This document shows positions 51,963 through 64,000 of a stretch of 64,000 bases of DNA, piece after piece. Position numbers and translations under genes: made by a program. Source of the DNA: Bradyrhizobium prioriisuperbiae (GTDB lineage Bacteria; Pseudomonadota; Alphaproteobacteria; Rhizobiales; Xanthobacteraceae); the NCBI RefSeq assembly GCF_032397745.1, contig NZ_CP135921.1, forward strand, positions 2,418,001 through 2,482,000, read 5' to 3'. Under the pieces are notes generated by a model. The model did not search any database. It was not told the DNA's origin and was given only the letters and a program-made list of their open reading frames with translations. Numbering within the stretch: position 1 is the stretch's first letter; each line of letters starts with the position of its first letter.

Positions 51963-52907
51963 ATGAACGATAGCGCGGAACAACCCAAACAGAGCTGGTG
52001 GCGCCGGCTCTCCAGCGGCCTGAAGCGGACCTCGAGTTCGCTCGGCAGCGCCGTGGCCGATCTCGTCACCAAGCGCAAGCTCGACCGCGCCATGGTTGAG
52101 GACATCGAGGACGTGCTGCTGCGCGCCGATCTCGGCACCGAGGTGGCGGCGCGGATTGCAGCCGCCGTCGGTCATGGCCGTTACGACAAGGCGATCTCGG
52201 CGGACGAGGTCAAGGCCGTGGTCGCCACCGAAGTCGAAAAAGTGCTGGCGCCGGTGGCGCTGCCGCTTGTCGTCGATGGCGCGCGGAAGCCATTCGTTAT
52301 TCTTGTCGTCGGGGTCAACGGCTCCGGCAAGACCACCACCATCGGCAAGCTCGCATCCAAATTGACCCACGAAGGTCACAAGGTGATGCTCGCGGCCGGC
52401 GATACCTTTCGCGCCGCGGCGATCGAGCAGTTGAAGATCTGGGGCGAGCGGACCGGTGCGCCGGTGATCGCGCGAAGCCAGGGTTCGGATTCTGCGGGGC
52501 TGGCGTTCGATGCGCTGTCCGCCGCGAAGGCGGATGGCCGCGACATCTTGCTGATCGACACCGCCGGCCGTTTGCAGAATAAAGCCGAGCTGATGAACGA
52601 ACTCGAGAAGGTGGTGCGTGTCCTCAAGAAGGTCGACGCGAGCGCGCCGCATGCTGTGCTGCTGGTGCTCGATGCCACCGTCGGCCAGAACGCGCTGTCG
52701 CAGGTCGATGCCTTCCAGAAGACGGCCGGCGTCACCGGCCTGGTTATGACCAAGCTCGACGGCACCGCGCGCGGCGGCATCCTGGTGGCGCTGGCCGAGA
52801 GATACAAGCTGCCGGTGCATTTCATCGGCGTCGGCGAGGGGATCGACGATCTCGCGCCGTTCACCGCGCGGGATTTCGCCCGCGCGATTGCGGGACAAGA
52901 AGGTTAG
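51963..52907 (+). CDS. ftsY: signal recognition particle receptor FtsY
   Basis: Membrane-associated GTPase receptor for SRP. 314 residues: short N-terminal segment, N domain (about 20-100), G domain with Walker [33 protein letters not shown] and [10 protein letters not shown]. The long acidic A domain of enterobacterial FtsY is missing, common in alphaproteobacteria. Partner Ffh is encoded at 33900. yciB follows 16 bases later. Confidence 0.97.
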   Translation: MNDSAEQPKQSWWRRLSSGLKRTSSSLGSAVADLVTKRKLDRAMVEDIEDVLLRADLGTEVAARIAAAVGHGRYDKAISADEVKAVVATEVEKVLAPVALPLVVDGARKPFVILVVGVNGSGKTTTIGKLASKLTHEGHKVMLAAGDTFRAAAIEQLKIWGERTGAPVIARSQGSDSAGLAFDALSAAKADGRDILLIDTAGRLQNKAELMNELEKVVRVLKKVDASAPHAVLLVLDATVGQNALSQVDAFQKTAGVTGLVMTKLDGTARGGILVALAERYKLPVHFIGVGEGIDDLAPFTARDFARAIAGQEG

Positions 52908-52923
52908 AGGGCTGAAGGCTGAC

Positions 52924-53526
52924 ATGAACAAAACCGCGCCGCATCCGCTGTTCAAACTCGCCACCGAACTCGGCCCTCTGGTGATTTTCTTCATCGCCAA
53001 TGCCAAGGCCAACCTGTTCGTGGCCACCGGCGCCTTCATGGTCGCGGTGGTGGTGGCAATGGCGGTGTCCTATTCAGTGACCCGGCATGTGCCGATCATG
53101 GCCATCGTTTCCGGCATCATCGTTCTGGTGTTCGGCTCGCTGACGTTGTGGTTGCACGACGAGACTTTCATCAAGATCAAGCCGACCATCATCTATGCGC
53201 TGTTCAGCCTGATCCTTGGCGGCGGCCTGCTGTTCGGCCGTTCCTTCATCGCGATCCTGTTCGACCAGGCGTTTAATCTGACGCCGGCGGGCTGGCGGCT
53301 GCTGACACTGCGCTGGGCGTTGTTCTTCGGCGCCATGGCGGTGCTGAACGAGATCATCTGGCGCACCCAGAGCACGGATGTCTGGGTCTCGTTCAAGGCG
53401 TTTGGCATGATTCCGCTGACCATGATCTTCATGATGACACAGATGCCGCTGATCAAGCGCCACCATCTGGAGCCGGCCACGGCGGAAGCCGGTGATGCCG
53501 AACGCGGCGACGTCAGCAAGGGTTGA
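52924..53526 (+). CDS. yciB: inner-membrane-spanning protein YciB (septation protein A / IspZ)
   Basis: A 200-residue polytopic inner-membrane protein. The family signature is [20 protein letters not shown] near the N-terminus and a C-terminal [20 protein letters not shown], followed by [13 protein letters not shown]. Linked to cell-envelope synthesis and division in other bacteria. ATG at 52924 is the conserved start ([11 protein letters not shown]). Likely co-transcribed with ftsY. Confidence 0.95.
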   Translation: MNKTAPHPLFKLATELGPLVIFFIANAKANLFVATGAFMVAVVVAMAVSYSVTRHVPIMAIVSGIIVLVFGSLTLWLHDETFIKIKPTIIYALFSLILGGGLLFGRSFIAILFDQAFNLTPAGWRLLTLRWALFFGAMAVLNEIIWRTQSTDVWVSFKAFGMIPLTMIFMMTQMPLIKRHHLEPATAEAGDAERGDVSKG

Positions 53527-53571
53527 CCAGCAAGCATTCACCGAACCGTTCTTCCAACCGGATTGTGGCTC

Positions 53572-54834
53572 ATGACAATCGACCCCGGACTTTCGAAGAC
53601 CTCTCTCCTGTCCCACGACGAACGGCTTGATCGTCTCGCCGAGATTGCGATCAGAGTCGGTCTGCAACTTCGCGCCGGCCAGGAACTGGTGTTGACGGCG
53701 CCGGTGGATGCGCTGCCGCTGGTGCGTCGGATCACCGAGCACGCGTACAAGGCCGGCGCATCGCTGGTGACCACGCTGTATTCCGACGACGAGACCACGC
53801 TGGCGCGGTTCCGGCATGCGCCCGATGAAAGTTTCGATCGTGCCAGCGGCTGGCTCTATGATGGCATGGCGGCAGCGTTCCGCAGCGGAGCCGCGCGGCT
53901 TGCCGTGATCGGTGAAGACCCGTCGCTGCTGTCGGGACAGGATTCGCAGAAAGTCGCCCGCGCCAACCGCGCGCGCTCCGCCGCCTACAAGCCGGCACTC
54001 GAACTGATTGTCGGCTTCGATATCAACTGGAGCATCGTGTCCTACGCGACGCCGGCCTGGGCCAAGGCGGTGTTTCCGGACGATCCGGCACCGGTGGCGC
54101 TGGCGCGGCTGTGGGATGCGATCTTCGCCGCGTCACGGGTCGATGGACCGGATCCGGTGGCCGCCTGGAAACAACACAATGCGGCGCTCAACGCCCGCAC
54201 CTCGCTGCTCAATGACAAGCGTTTTTCGGCCCTGCATTTCCAAGGCCCCGGCACCGACCTGACGGTCGGCCTCGCCGATGACCATTGGTGGGAGGGCGGC
54301 GCGTCGACCGCCAAGAACGGCATCGTCTGCAATGCCAATATCCCGACCGAGGAAGTGTTCACCACCCCGCATCGGCTGCGGGTCGACGGCACCGTGCGCT
54401 CGACCAAGCCGCTGTCCTATCAGGGCACCCTGATCGAGGACATCGCGGTGCGGTTCGAGGGCGGGCGCATTGTCGAATCGAGTGCGCGTACCGGTGCCGA
54501 CGTGCTGGCCAAGGTGCTTGCCACCGACGAGGGCGCGCGGCGGCTGGGCGAAGTGGCGCTGGTGCCGCATTCCTCGCCGATCTCCCACAGCGGCATCCTG
54601 TTCTACAACACCCTGTTCGACGAAAATGCCGCGAGCCACATCGCGCTGGGACAGGCCTACACCAAGTGCATCCGCGACGGTGACAAGCTGACCCCACCGC
54701 AGCTGACCGAAAAGGGCGCCAACACCAGCCTCATTCACATCGACTGGATGATCGGCTCCGACCAGATCAATGTCGACGGCATTCGTGGCGACGGTGGTCG
54801 CGAGCCGCTGATGCGCGGCGGCGAGTGGGCCTGA
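53572..54834 (+). CDS. M29-family aminopeptidase
   Basis: A 420-residue metalloaminopeptidase of the AmpS/PepS (thermophilic metalloprotease) family. Metal-ligand segments seen: NIPTEEVFTTPHRLRVDG, LGEVALVPHSSPIS, FDENAASHIALGQAY and the terminal LIHIDWMIGSDQI. Begins at ATG 53572. Cytoplasmic, no signal peptide. It lies 45 bases after yciB. Confidence 0.93.
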   Translation: MTIDPGLSKTSLLSHDERLDRLAEIAIRVGLQLRAGQELVLTAPVDALPLVRRITEHAYKAGASLVTTLYSDDETTLARFRHAPDESFDRASGWLYDGMAAAFRSGAARLAVIGEDPSLLSGQDSQKVARANRARSAAYKPALELIVGFDINWSIVSYATPAWAKAVFPDDPAPVALARLWDAIFAASRVDGPDPVAAWKQHNAALNARTSLLNDKRFSALHFQGPGTDLTVGLADDHWWEGGASTAKNGIVCNANIPTEEVFTTPHRLRVDGTVRSTKPLSYQGTLIEDIAVRFEGGRIVESSARTGADVLAKVLATDEGARRLGEVALVPHSSPISHSGILFYNTLFDENAASHIALGQAYTKCIRDGDKLTPPQLTEKGANTSLIHIDWMIGSDQINVDGIRGDGGREPLMRGGEWA

Positions 54835-54971
54835 TTTTTCGCCGGGCGACAGTGTTTCGACGCTTGAATCCTGCCGCAACAGCTGCGCCGGCACGCGGCT
54901 GCGCCCGCTGTTCGGCTTGAGCGCCGAACGGAGTTAACGCATGATCCGGCCCTCGCTATACGAGGGACGGC

Positions 54972-55865
54972 ATGATCATCAAGAATGAGCAGGACGTCAC
55001 CGTCGATGCGCTGGCGGTGATGCAGCGGACCACCGACCCGCGGCTGCGCGAGATCATGGTGTCACTGGTCAGGCATCTGCACGGCTTCATTCGCGATGTT
55101 CGCCTCACCGAAGCGGAGTTTCGCGAGGCGACCGCCATTCTCAACGCGATCGGCAAGCAGACCACCGACACCCACAACGAGGCCGTTCTGATGGCCGGTT
55201 CGCTCGGGGTGTCGTCGCTGGTCTGCCTGCTGAACAATGGCGACGGCGGCAATACGGAGACGTCGCAGTCGCTGCTCGGGCCATTCTGGCGCCTGAACTC
55301 TCCGCGGGTGGCGAATGGCGGTACCATTGTCCGCTCGGACACGCCCGGCGATCCGCTGTTCGTCACCGCGCGCGTGATCGATCCGTCCGGCCGCGCCATT
55401 GCGGGTGCCGAGGTCGACATATGGCACGCATCGCCGGTGGGGTTGTATGAAAATCAGGATCCCGAGCAGGCCGACATGAACCTGCGAGGCAAGTTCACCA
55501 CCGACACGGATGGTCGCTTCTGGTTCAGGACGGTCAAGATGGTCGGCTATCCCATTCCGACCGATGGCGTGGTCGGCCGGCTGCTCGCGGCACAGAGCAG
55601 GCATCCGTTCCGGCCCGCGCATCTGCATGCGCTGATCTTCAGGCATGGATACAAGGTGCTGATCTCGCAGGTCTACGATCCTGAGGACCCGCACATCGAC
55701 AGCGACGTGCAGTTCGGAGTGACCAGCGCGCTGGTCGGCAATTATGTGCGGCACGACGAGCCGCATCCCTCGGATACCGGCGTGGCCTCGCCGTGGTATG
55801 CGCTCGACTACACCTATGTCATGGAGCCCGGCGAGGCGGTGCTGCCGCGCGCACCCATCAAGTAG
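54972..55865 (+). CDS. intradiol ring-cleavage dioxygenase
   Basis: A 297-residue Fe(III) dioxygenase of the catechol/hydroxyquinol 1,2-dioxygenase family. The N-terminal helical dimerisation domain (about 1-100) is followed by the catalytic beta sandwich. Fe ligands: Tyr159 in PVGLYENQ, Tyr193 in VGYPIPTDG, His217 and His219 in RPAHLHALI. Whether it cleaves catechol or hydroxyquinol is not decided by sequence alone; a six-carbon aromatic diol is expected. No muconate-pathway neighbours, so it is an isolated gene. Confidence 0.9.
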   Translation: MIIKNEQDVTVDALAVMQRTTDPRLREIMVSLVRHLHGFIRDVRLTEAEFREATAILNAIGKQTTDTHNEAVLMAGSLGVSSLVCLLNNGDGGNTETSQSLLGPFWRLNSPRVANGGTIVRSDTPGDPLFVTARVIDPSGRAIAGAEVDIWHASPVGLYENQDPEQADMNLRGKFTTDTDGRFWFRTVKMVGYPIPTDGVVGRLLAAQSRHPFRPAHLHALIFRHGYKVLISQVYDPEDPHIDSDVQFGVTSALVGNYVRHDEPHPSDTGVASPWYALDYTYVMEPGEAVLPRAPIK

Positions 55866-55898
55866 CCGCAGTGCAGACAAAGCAGCACAAACAAGAAC

Positions 55899-55920
55899 GC
55901 ACCGGCATTGCCGCCGGTGC
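55899..55920. terminator. hairpin between convergent dioxygenase and HhH genes
   Basis: GCACCGGC (55899-55906) pairs with GCCGGTGC (55913-55920) with a 6-base loop. On the minus strand it is followed by a T-rich GTTCTTGTTTG. Probable bidirectional terminator. Confidence 0.6.
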
Positions 55921-55945
55921 GCTCATGTCGAAATGATTCGAACGT

Positions 55946-56311
55946 TCAGCTCTTCTGCTTGGCGATGATCTTGTCCTTGATGCCGTCGTAGGTTTTCTCC
56001 GGCACGATCTTCTTCTGCACCAGCTCATCCTTGCCCTTGTACGGGCGGCCCTTGATGATGGCGGCCGAATAGGCCTTGCCGACGCCGGGAAGCGCGTCGA
56101 GCTGGTCGGCGGTCGCGGAATTGATATCCAGCAGTTCGGCCTTCGGGGCCGGCGCCATCTTCGACTCCGTCGCGGGCGCCATCTTGCCTGCGGGTGCGGG
56201 AGCCGGAGCCATTTTCGAGGTGCTGGTTGCAGGCGCAGGCGTTTGGGCCATCAGCGGCGTGGCCGCGATCAGGCCGAGGGCAGTGATTGCTGCAAGCGTG
56301 AAATGACGCAT
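55946..56311 (-). CDS. exported helix-hairpin-helix (ComEA-like) protein
   Basis: A 121-residue protein. Signal peptide (residues 1-22, ending PLMAQ), then a low-complexity linker with repeats of the type [20 protein letters not shown], and a C-terminal HhH domain [20 protein letters not shown] followed by [12 protein letters not shown]. The domain is the DNA-binding fold of ComEA; export suggests binding extracellular DNA, but similar proteins exist in non-competent bacteria. Confidence 0.85.
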   Translation of the reverse strand: MRHFTLAAITALGLIAATPLMAQTPAPATSTSKMAPAPAPAGKMAPATESKMAPAPKAELLDINSATADQLDALPGVGKAYSAAIIKGRPYKGKDELVQKKIVPEKTYDGIKDKIIAKQKS

Positions 56312-56477
56312 TAGAGTTGTCCCTCCAAGGACAGGGTGTGAGCGAATGGAGTGATCCTGAGTTCGCCCGAGGTGTCGTCGCCACTTCGTGTCGACATCAT
56401 CAAGCTAGCTTTGATTTCGTGGCGGCGCCATGGCCGCAAAATGAATGGCAGATAAATGTGCGAAATATTTTAGAGGC

Positions 56478-56819
56478 TTAGCCGGCATTTCTGAATGTTG
56501 CTTCATCGTCGCCGCCTGGCGTGACGAGCGGGACGTAGCGGCTTTCAGCTACGCTGAACCAGGACAGCTCGGTCTTTCCGGCTGCGCGAAGATACGCGAT
56601 GGCTTCGACGAACAAGGGATAGTGCAGGTCTTGCGCGGTCAGAGCGTGGCTGTCGGATGTCATGAACGACGCCGCGTGCGGCGTGTCGGAATAAGCCCGC
56701 GCCATGTACCACGTCGCGCCGTCCGAGAAGGTGAAGATGTCGTACTCATAGTGATAGTCGTGGAAGCCTTCAGCGTCCGGCTCCGATGCATCCACATGAT
56801 GAGAGACATCGATCTTCAT
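56478..56819 (-). CDS. hypothetical small protein downstream of ccmG
   Basis: A 113-residue acidic, soluble frame starting MKIDVSHHVDASEPDAEGF, with aromatic-rich YHYEYDIFTFSDGATWYMAR. No domain recognised. It begins 8 bases after the ccmG stop on the same strand, so it may be the last gene of the ccm transcript. No strong ribosome site; real but unassigned. Confidence 0.6.
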   Translation of the reverse strand: MKIDVSHHVDASEPDAEGFHDYHYEYDIFTFSDGATWYMARAYSDTPHAASFMTSDSHALTAQDLHYPLFVEAIAYLRAAGKTELSWFSVAESRYVPLVTPGGDDEATFRNAG

Positions 56820-56827
56820 CACGGACA

Positions 56828-57442
56828 CTATGAGCCTGCTGCAAGCGCCTTGACGATCTCGGGCCGCAGCTTGCTTTCGACATTCTCCGGCGTCACGCCG
56901 CCGATCAGTTTGTAGGTGATGCGGCCGTCGCGGCCGACCACGAACGTTTCCGGCACGCCATAGACGCCCCATTCGATCGAGCCGCGGCCGTTGCCGTCGA
57001 CGCCGACGATGTCGAATGGATTGCCGTAGCGCCCGAGAAACCGCCGGGCGTTGTCAGGCGCATCCTTCTGATTGATGCCGATCATCTGCACGCCTTTGGC
57101 CCGCAGCTCCTTGCCGAGGGTGAGCAGCAGCGGCGCCTCGTCATGGCAGGGCACGCACCATGAGGCCCAGACGTTGACGATGCTGACGCGGCCTTGCAGC
57201 GCGGCGGGGTCGAGGCCGGGCACCGGCGCGCCGGCGCTGACAAGGCCGTCGAGGGCGGGCAGTTTCATTTGTGGCGCGGGGCGGCCGATCAAGGCGGAGG
57301 GGATCTTCGACGGATCGCCGGATCCCAGGCGAAACCAGAAAATCGCGGCGAGGCCGGCGAATACGATCAGCGGCACGGCCACGAGCCAGGAGCGGCGGCG
57401 TGGTGCGGGCTGTTGGTTGTTTGGCTGCACGTCGCTGCTCAC
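56828..57442 (-). CDS. ccmG: cytochrome c maturation thioredoxin (CcmG/DsbE)
   Basis: Membrane-anchored, periplasmic thioredoxin that keeps apocytochrome cysteines reduced for haem attachment. 204 residues: one N-terminal membrane anchor (about 19-41), then a thioredoxin fold with the active-site [10 protein letters not shown] and the cis-proline region [11 protein letters not shown]. Start is GTG at 57442, overlapping the ccmD stop (GTGA). Alternative name in Bradyrhizobium: cycY. Confidence 0.95.
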   Translation of the reverse strand: MSSDVQPNNQQPAPRRRSWLVAVPLIVFAGLAAIFWFRLGSGDPSKIPSALIGRPAPQMKLPALDGLVSAGAPVPGLDPAALQGRVSIVNVWASWCVPCHDEAPLLLTLGKELRAKGVQMIGINQKDAPDNARRFLGRYGNPFDIVGVDGNGRGSIEWGVYGVPETFVVGRDGRITYKLIGGVTPENVESKLRPEIVKALAAGS

Positions 57443-57618
57443 GCGGCCTCGCGTCCTGATCGACGGGTGATGCCCTTGGCGTCGAGATCGCGCAAGATCG
57501 CCTGCTGGCGGCGATAGTCGCTCACCACCCAGCCGATCAGCGCCAGCACCACGACGGTGACGATGGCATAAGACCACACGATGAACGCGGCGTAGGGACC
57601 CAGCATGGCGAAACTCAT
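57439..57618 (-). CDS. ccmD: haem exporter subunit CcmD
   Basis: A 59-residue single-pass protein, [20 protein letters not shown] then a hydrophobic segment and a basic, charged tail ([13 protein letters not shown]). It holds CcmABC and CcmE together during haem loading. Its start overlaps the ccmC stop by ATGA and its stop overlaps the GTG of ccmG. The size and these overlaps identify it. Confidence 0.93.
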   Translation of the reverse strand: MSFAMLGPYAAFIVWSYAIVTVVVLALIGWVVSDYRRQQAILRDLDAKGITRRSGREAA

Positions 57619-58346
57619 GTCGGCTGCCGGCTGGCCTGCAGCAGTTGCAGGCTGCGCACTCGGCGTCGCAGGATTTCGTTGCGCATCGCGGCGATGTGCA
57701 GCGTGATGAACAGCAGCGAGAACGCAATCGCCATGATCAGCAGCGGGATCAGGTAGGAGCGGTCCAGGGTCGGTCCGCCCATTCGCAGCACTGATGCACC
57801 CTGGTGCAGCGTGTTCCACCAGTCGACCGAAAACTTGATGATCGGCAGGTTGATGGCGCCGACCAGGGTCAGGATCGCGGCCGCACGCGCCGCGCGCGAC
57901 GGATCCTCGACCGCGCGCCACAGCACCATCAGCCCCAGATACATCAGGAACAGGATCAGCACCGAGGTCAGCCGGGCATCCCATTCCCAATAGGTGCCCC
58001 ACATCGGCCGGCCCCACAGCGAGCCGGTGACCAGTGCCAGGAAGGTAAACGCCGCGCCCAGCGGGGCGGCTGCCTTGGCCGCGACGTCGGCCAGCGGATG
58101 CCGCCACACCAGCGTGCCCAGCGCGGCAATGCTCATGACCCCCCAGACGAACATCGACAGCCAGGCGTTCGGCACATGGATGAACATGATCTTGACGGTG
58201 GCGCCCTGCTGGTAGTCGTCCGGCGCCATGACCGACTGCTGCAGGCCGACCAGCAGCAGGATCACTGTCACGGCGATCAGCCACGGCAGGGCGCGCGCGC
58301 TAAAGGCGAGAAAGCGGGTCGGGTTTGCGAGGTCGATCAGGGCCAT
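57615..58346 (-). CDS. ccmC: haem handling protein CcmC
   Basis: A 243-residue six-helix membrane protein that attaches haem to CcmE. The tryptophan-rich motif [11 protein letters not shown] and flanking histidines (HVPNAWL, LHQGAS) are diagnostic. It is normally directly preceded by ccmB, but here an amidohydrolase gene and a 106-base gap intervene. Confidence 0.95.
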   Translation of the reverse strand: MALIDLANPTRFLAFSARALPWLIAVTVILLLVGLQQSVMAPDDYQQGATVKIMFIHVPNAWLSMFVWGVMSIAALGTLVWRHPLADVAAKAAAPLGAAFTFLALVTGSLWGRPMWGTYWEWDARLTSVLILFLMYLGLMVLWRAVEDPSRAARAAAILTLVGAINLPIIKFSVDWWNTLHQGASVLRMGGPTLDRSYLIPLLIMAIAFSLLFITLHIAAMRNEILRRRVRSLQLLQASRQPT

Positions 58347-58435
58347 AGCCGCGCCTTATAGCAGACCGGCGGGCCGTGTCAGGGCCTCACTGGATGACGT
58401 TGAGGTGACGGGGCTTTTCGCGTCCCAGACCCGCA

Positions 58436-58468
58436 GTCTTAAACGCGAAGTCTTAAACGCGAAGTCTT
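58436..58468. repeat. 14-bp tandem repeat spanning the amidohydrolase stop codon
   Basis: GTCTTAAACGCGAA at 58436-58449 and 58450-58463, then a partial GTCTT. The TTA of each copy is a TAA stop on the minus strand, so the end of the amidohydrolase gene is inside the repeat. Confidence 0.8.
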
Positions 58469-59580
58469 GGCAGCAGGCCCAGCGCGTTGTCACGCTCGAT
58501 CTTGCGCAGGTCGGGGGCGACCACCTTGCAGCCGGCGAGGTTGTTCACATGCTCGATGCTGGTCCGAAACGGGAAATCGGTGCCGAACACGATCTGGGTT
58601 GGCTCCACCAGCAGGCGCAGCGCGCCCATCGCGGCGGGATTGGAGGCCTGGGCGGTGTCGTAGAAAAAACGTTGCAGCGGCGCCCGCACGCCATTCGGCA
58701 CCATCTTGGCGGCCTGCGGCATGCGCGCCAGGAACTCGAAACGCTCGATCAGGAACGGCATGGTGCCGCCGGCGTGCGAGAAGATGAACTTGATGTCGGG
58801 CCAGCGTTCGGCGGCACCGGAAAAGATCAGGCTTGCGATGGTGCGGGTGGTGTCGGTGCCGAACTCGACCACGTTGTCGGGAATATAGGGAATGAGATTG
58901 CCACAGCAGGCCGCCGTGGTGGGATGCACCGAGACCACGGCCTTGCGCCGGTTGAGCTCTTCAAACACCGGAATGAAGGAGGCATCGCCAAGCCATTTGC
59001 CTTCGTAACTGGTGAACACCAGCACGCCGTCCGCCTTCAGCGTGTCGAGGGCGTAGCTGATCTCGCCCAGCGCCGCGTCTGCATTGGGCATCGGCACCGC
59101 CGCGAACGATCCGAACCGGCCCTTGTTCTCGAGACCGAGCTTGGCGGAATATTCATTGCACGCGCGGGCGAGCTTGGCGGACGCGGCGGCATCGCCGAAC
59201 CACAGTCCGGGGGTGGAGATCGACAGCATCGCTGTCTGCACGGCGGCCGCATCCATGTCGTCGAGCGTCTTGTTGATGGTCCAGTTCGTCGACGGCGGCG
59301 GAACTGTCGCCTTGCCGTGGACGGCGGTGATGTAGTCCGGCGGCGTCAGATGATGATGGACATCGATCCGGAACGGGGCGGGCGGCGTTGCGGCTTGTAC
59401 GGGAGGCTGCGCCGAGGTCTGCGCGATGGCCTTCGCAAACGGATCGACTGCTGTGGCGGCAAACGCGGCCGCGCCGGCCAGGAGATGGCGGCGGCTGATG
59501 CCGCACCCGCAGGTGGCCGTTGCGGCGTTCGCCGTCGTGTTGGGAGCGGAATGCTTCATTGCGTCGTCTCTGCGGGCCAT
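58453..59580 (-). CDS. Tat-exported amidohydrolase (ACMSD / Amidohydrolase_2 family)
   Basis: A 375-residue TIM-barrel metal enzyme. Metal ligands: HxH in IDVHHHLTP, His in VSVHPTTA, His in IFSHAGGTMPF and Asp in VFGTDFPFR, matching the amidohydrolase-related decarboxylases (ACMSD, gamma-resorcylate type). Residues of about 25-55 hold a Tat signal, SRRHLLAGAAAFAATAV, unusual since the relatives are cytoplasmic. The start at 59580 (MARRDD) has AGGA 8 bases upstream. It sits between ccmB and ccmC on the same strand. Confidence 0.87.
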   Translation of the reverse strand: MARRDDAMKHSAPNTTANAATATCGCGISRRHLLAGAAAFAATAVDPFAKAIAQTSAQPPVQAATPPAPFRIDVHHHLTPPDYITAVHGKATVPPPSTNWTINKTLDDMDAAAVQTAMLSISTPGLWFGDAAASAKLARACNEYSAKLGLENKGRFGSFAAVPMPNADAALGEISYALDTLKADGVLVFTSYEGKWLGDASFIPVFEELNRRKAVVSVHPTTAACCGNLIPYIPDNVVEFGTDTTRTIASLIFSGAAERWPDIKFIFSHAGGTMPFLIERFEFLARMPQAAKMVPNGVRAPLQRFFYDTAQASNPAAMGALRLLVEPTQIVFGTDFPFRTSIEHVNNLAGCKVVAPDLRKIERDNALGLLPRLRV

Positions 59581-59699
59581 CGGCGGCGTCCTATTATTCA
59601 GGACATTTGCAGACATACTCTGGTGTTTTTGCGGCATGTGCAATCGCTGTTGGCCGTGGCGGTTAACCGTGGCAGGCCGATTCAAGGCTTAATCAAGCC

Positions 59700-60359
59700 T
59701 CAATCCAGCCCTTGTCGCAGGGAGGCGGCCGCCGCGACCGGGCCAACCACCAGGCCGATCAGCGTCAACGCACCAAGGATCGACACCGGCGCACCCGGGT
59801 TTATTCCGTCGGTGACCATGGCGGTGGATGCTGCTACCCCGAAAATCAGAACCGGGATCGATAGCGGCAGCACCAGGACGGCCAGCAGAAGCCCGCCACG
59901 GCGCAGTGTCACCGCCAGCGCCGCGCCGATCATTCCGGTCAGGGTCAGGGCCGGCGTGCCGATCAAAAGCGTCAGCGCCACGGCGCCCGTGGCGGCGGCG
60001 TCCAGGTTGAGCAGCAGGCCGAGCACCGGTGTTGCGATGATCAACGGCAGGCCGGTGGCGAGCCAGTGCGCGATGGCCTTGGCAAGGCAGGCCAGCTCCA
60101 GCGAATGGCGGCCCATCACGATCAGATCGAGCGAACCGTCGTCGTGGTCGGCCGTGAACAGCCGGTCGAGCGTCAGCAGGCTCGCCAGCAAGGCGCCGAG
60201 CCAGAGGATCGCCGGCCCCAGCCGCTTCAGCAGGGCGATGTCGGGGCCGAGCGCGAACGGCATCAGCACCACCACGGTGAGGAAGAACAACACGCCGATC
60301 AGTGCGCCGCCGCCGGCCCGCCAGGCAATGCGCAGATCGCGGCGAATCAGGGCGATCAT
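59700..60359 (-). CDS. ccmB: haem exporter permease CcmB
   Basis: A 219-residue six-helix membrane subunit of the CcmABC complex. Hallmarks: the N-terminal [15 protein letters not shown] and [13 protein letters not shown]. Its start overlaps the ccmA stop (ATGA), so A and B are coupled. Downstream is the inserted amidohydrolase gene rather than ccmC. Confidence 0.95.
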   Translation of the reverse strand: MIALIRRDLRIAWRAGGGALIGVLFFLTVVVLMPFALGPDIALLKRLGPAILWLGALLASLLTLDRLFTADHDDGSLDLIVMGRHSLELACLAKAIAHWLATGLPLIIATPVLGLLLNLDAAATGAVALTLLIGTPALTLTGMIGAALAVTLRRGGLLLAVLVLPLSIPVLIFGVAASTAMVTDGINPGAPVSILGALTLIGLVVGPVAAAASLRQGLD

Positions 60360-61000
60360 GCGGCGTTGCCGATCCGCTGTTCGCGCACCGTCGTGGCGGG
60401 CAAACCGCCGTCGGGTGTGCCGATCCTGAGTGGTTCATGGGTGGCGGCAACGATCAGGCCGCCGGTGGCCAGATGATCGGACATCAACCGCGCCATCATG
60501 GCCTGGCCATCGGTGTCGAGTGACGAGGTCGGCTCGTCGAGCAGCCAGATCGGCCGCTTCACCGCGATCAGCCGCGCCATCGACAGCCGCCGCTTCTGTC
60601 CGGCGGACAAGGTGGAGGCCGGCAAGGTGCCGATATGGCCAAGGCCAGTGGCCGCGAGGCTGGCGTCGAGAGCGGCCTGTTCGCCGCCGAGGAAATTCCG
60701 CCAGAAAGCCAGGTTTTCATGCACGGTCAGTGCTGGCTTGAGCGCATCGCGATGGCCGAGATAGTGGGTCTGTTCGCTCAAGGTCAGATCGTCGCGGGGG
60801 CTGCCGTCCAGCGTCACGCGGCCGGCCGCGGCCTGCAGCAGGCCGGCGATCAGCCGCAGCAGCGACGATTTGCCGGCGCCGTTGCGCCCGGTGATCGCCA
60901 GCGCTTCGCCGGCGTCGACGTGAAAATCCAGTTCGGAAAACACCTCTCGCCCGCCGCGAATGCAGGTCAGGCCGACGCCGGAAAGCCGCAAAGTCTTCAT
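60356..61000 (-). CDS. ccmA: haem exporter ATP-binding protein CcmA
   Basis: A 214-residue ATPase that powers release of haem-bound CcmE. Walker [10 protein letters not shown], signature [15 protein letters not shown] and Walker [13 protein letters not shown] are intact. First gene of the ccm operon, divergent from acnA across 314 bases. Confidence 0.95.
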   Translation of the reverse strand: MKTLRLSGVGLTCIRGGREVFSELDFHVDAGEALAITGRNGAGKSSLLRLIAGLLQAAAGRVTLDGSPRDDLTLSEQTHYLGHRDALKPALTVHENLAFWRNFLGGEQAALDASLAATGLGHIGTLPASTLSAGQKRRLSMARLIAVKRPIWLLDEPTSSLDTDGQAMMARLMSDHLATGGLIVAATHEPLRIGTPDGGLPATTVREQRIGNAA

Positions 61001-61147
61001 CGCGCCTTTCTAAGCATGATCGAGATCTGTTGGTACCGGTTTCGGCAGGCGTCGACGATCGAAACTGATTCGTCGATCTGCGCGCGACAGGTCAGTGACA
61101 GCAAGCGAGGCATATCTTGTTCGTATGGCAAACGCCTTCGCATTGCT

Positions 61148-61175
61148 CTTGGCGGCCACTTTAAAAAGATTATAA
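61148..61175 (+). promoter_or_regulatory. candidate housekeeping promoter of acnA
   Basis: TTGGCG (61148-61153) and TATAAA (61170-61175) are 16 bases apart, in an AT-rich patch of the ccmA-acnA spacer, giving a leader of about 130 bases. The rest of 61001-61314 holds a degenerate copy of the GCATGATC..GGTACCGGTTT repeat near 61013 and a small hairpin AGGTAT/ATACCT before acnA. No iron-box was seen. Confidence 0.35.
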
Positions 61176-61314
61176 ACCGGAGGAGACGATACCGAGTTTG
61201 TGCAGGGCAACACCCCGCGTCCCCCCGGCATGTGCAGGTATCTTAATACCTCCAAAAAGACCCCAAAAAAGACCCCCAAGGGTGTCCTTCCACATCCAAT
61301 CAGGATTGCCTCAC

Positions 61315-64000
<2,686 letters not shown>

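Noticed and set aside
61001..61314. Iron-control element upstream of acnA
   Set aside because: No TTTAGAA-TTCTAAA-like palindrome was found.

Overview
The window is a GC-rich, gene-dense chromosomal stretch from an alphaproteobacterium, almost certainly of the Bradyrhizobium / Rhodopseudomonas / Afipia group (Nitrobacteraceae, Hyphomicrobiales). The assignment rests on gene content and order (leuB-asd, leuD, leuC, rplS, trmD, rimM, rpsP, ffh, dapF-mtaB, ftsY-yciB, ccmABCDG, acnA), on DUF3551 and small Tyr/His/Arg-rich secreted proteins, and on several interspersed palindromic repeats that I associate with that group. No tRNA, rRNA, CRISPR array, transposase or phage gene was seen.

Region by region. 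1-4079: the end of an aminophosphonate-type uptake and degradation operon (ABC ATPase tail, fused two-domain permease, FAD-dependent amine oxidoreductase, phosphonoacetaldehyde hydrolase). 4258-7327: a secreted fasciclin protein, then a membrane cytochrome b with an exported molybdopterin oxidoreductase, then a Cu/Zn superoxide dismutase. 7678-12386: an RND efflux pair without an outer-membrane partner. 12402-25182: leucine, lysine and threonine biosynthesis (leuB, asd, leuD, leuC) mixed with an MFS carrier, a carbonic anhydrase, a CoA-ester lyase, a zinc metallopeptidase-like protein and a run of small secreted proteins. 24799-35435: the translation and secretion block rplS-trmD ... rimM-rpsP-ffh on the minus strand, which is split by about 6.8 kb of accessory genes (MFS, LysR, a hisC-type aminotransferase, a broken LysR, AraC, and a MOSC-flavin-2Fe2S fusion).

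35748-44102: a metallo-beta-lactamase-fold hydrolase, then the most interesting cluster. A divergent LysR gene is followed by two unlike ureohydrolases that flank a complete polar-amino-acid-type ABC importer, and the operon ends with a DUF1989 protein. I read it as a candidate uptake and hydrolysis system for a guanidino compound. 44154-54834: an EamA exporter with a divergent MocR regulator, two exported proteins (SIMPL and GyrI-like), dapF, mtaB, a 2H phosphoesterase, a pseudouridine synthase, ftsY, yciB and an M29 aminopeptidase. 54972-61000: an intradiol dioxygenase, a helix-hairpin-helix protein, and the cytochrome c maturation operon ccmA-ccmB-ccmC-ccmD-ccmG, interrupted by a Tat-exported amidohydrolase. 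61315 to the end: aconitase acnA, cut by the window edge just short of its C-terminus.

Longer non-coding gaps (4080-4398, 7328-7677, 8896-9176, 18484-18763, 35436-35747, 61001-61314) mostly hold inverted repeats, terminators or candidate promoters, listed individually. All functions are inferred from sequence motifs and family knowledge; nothing was searched or computed against a database.
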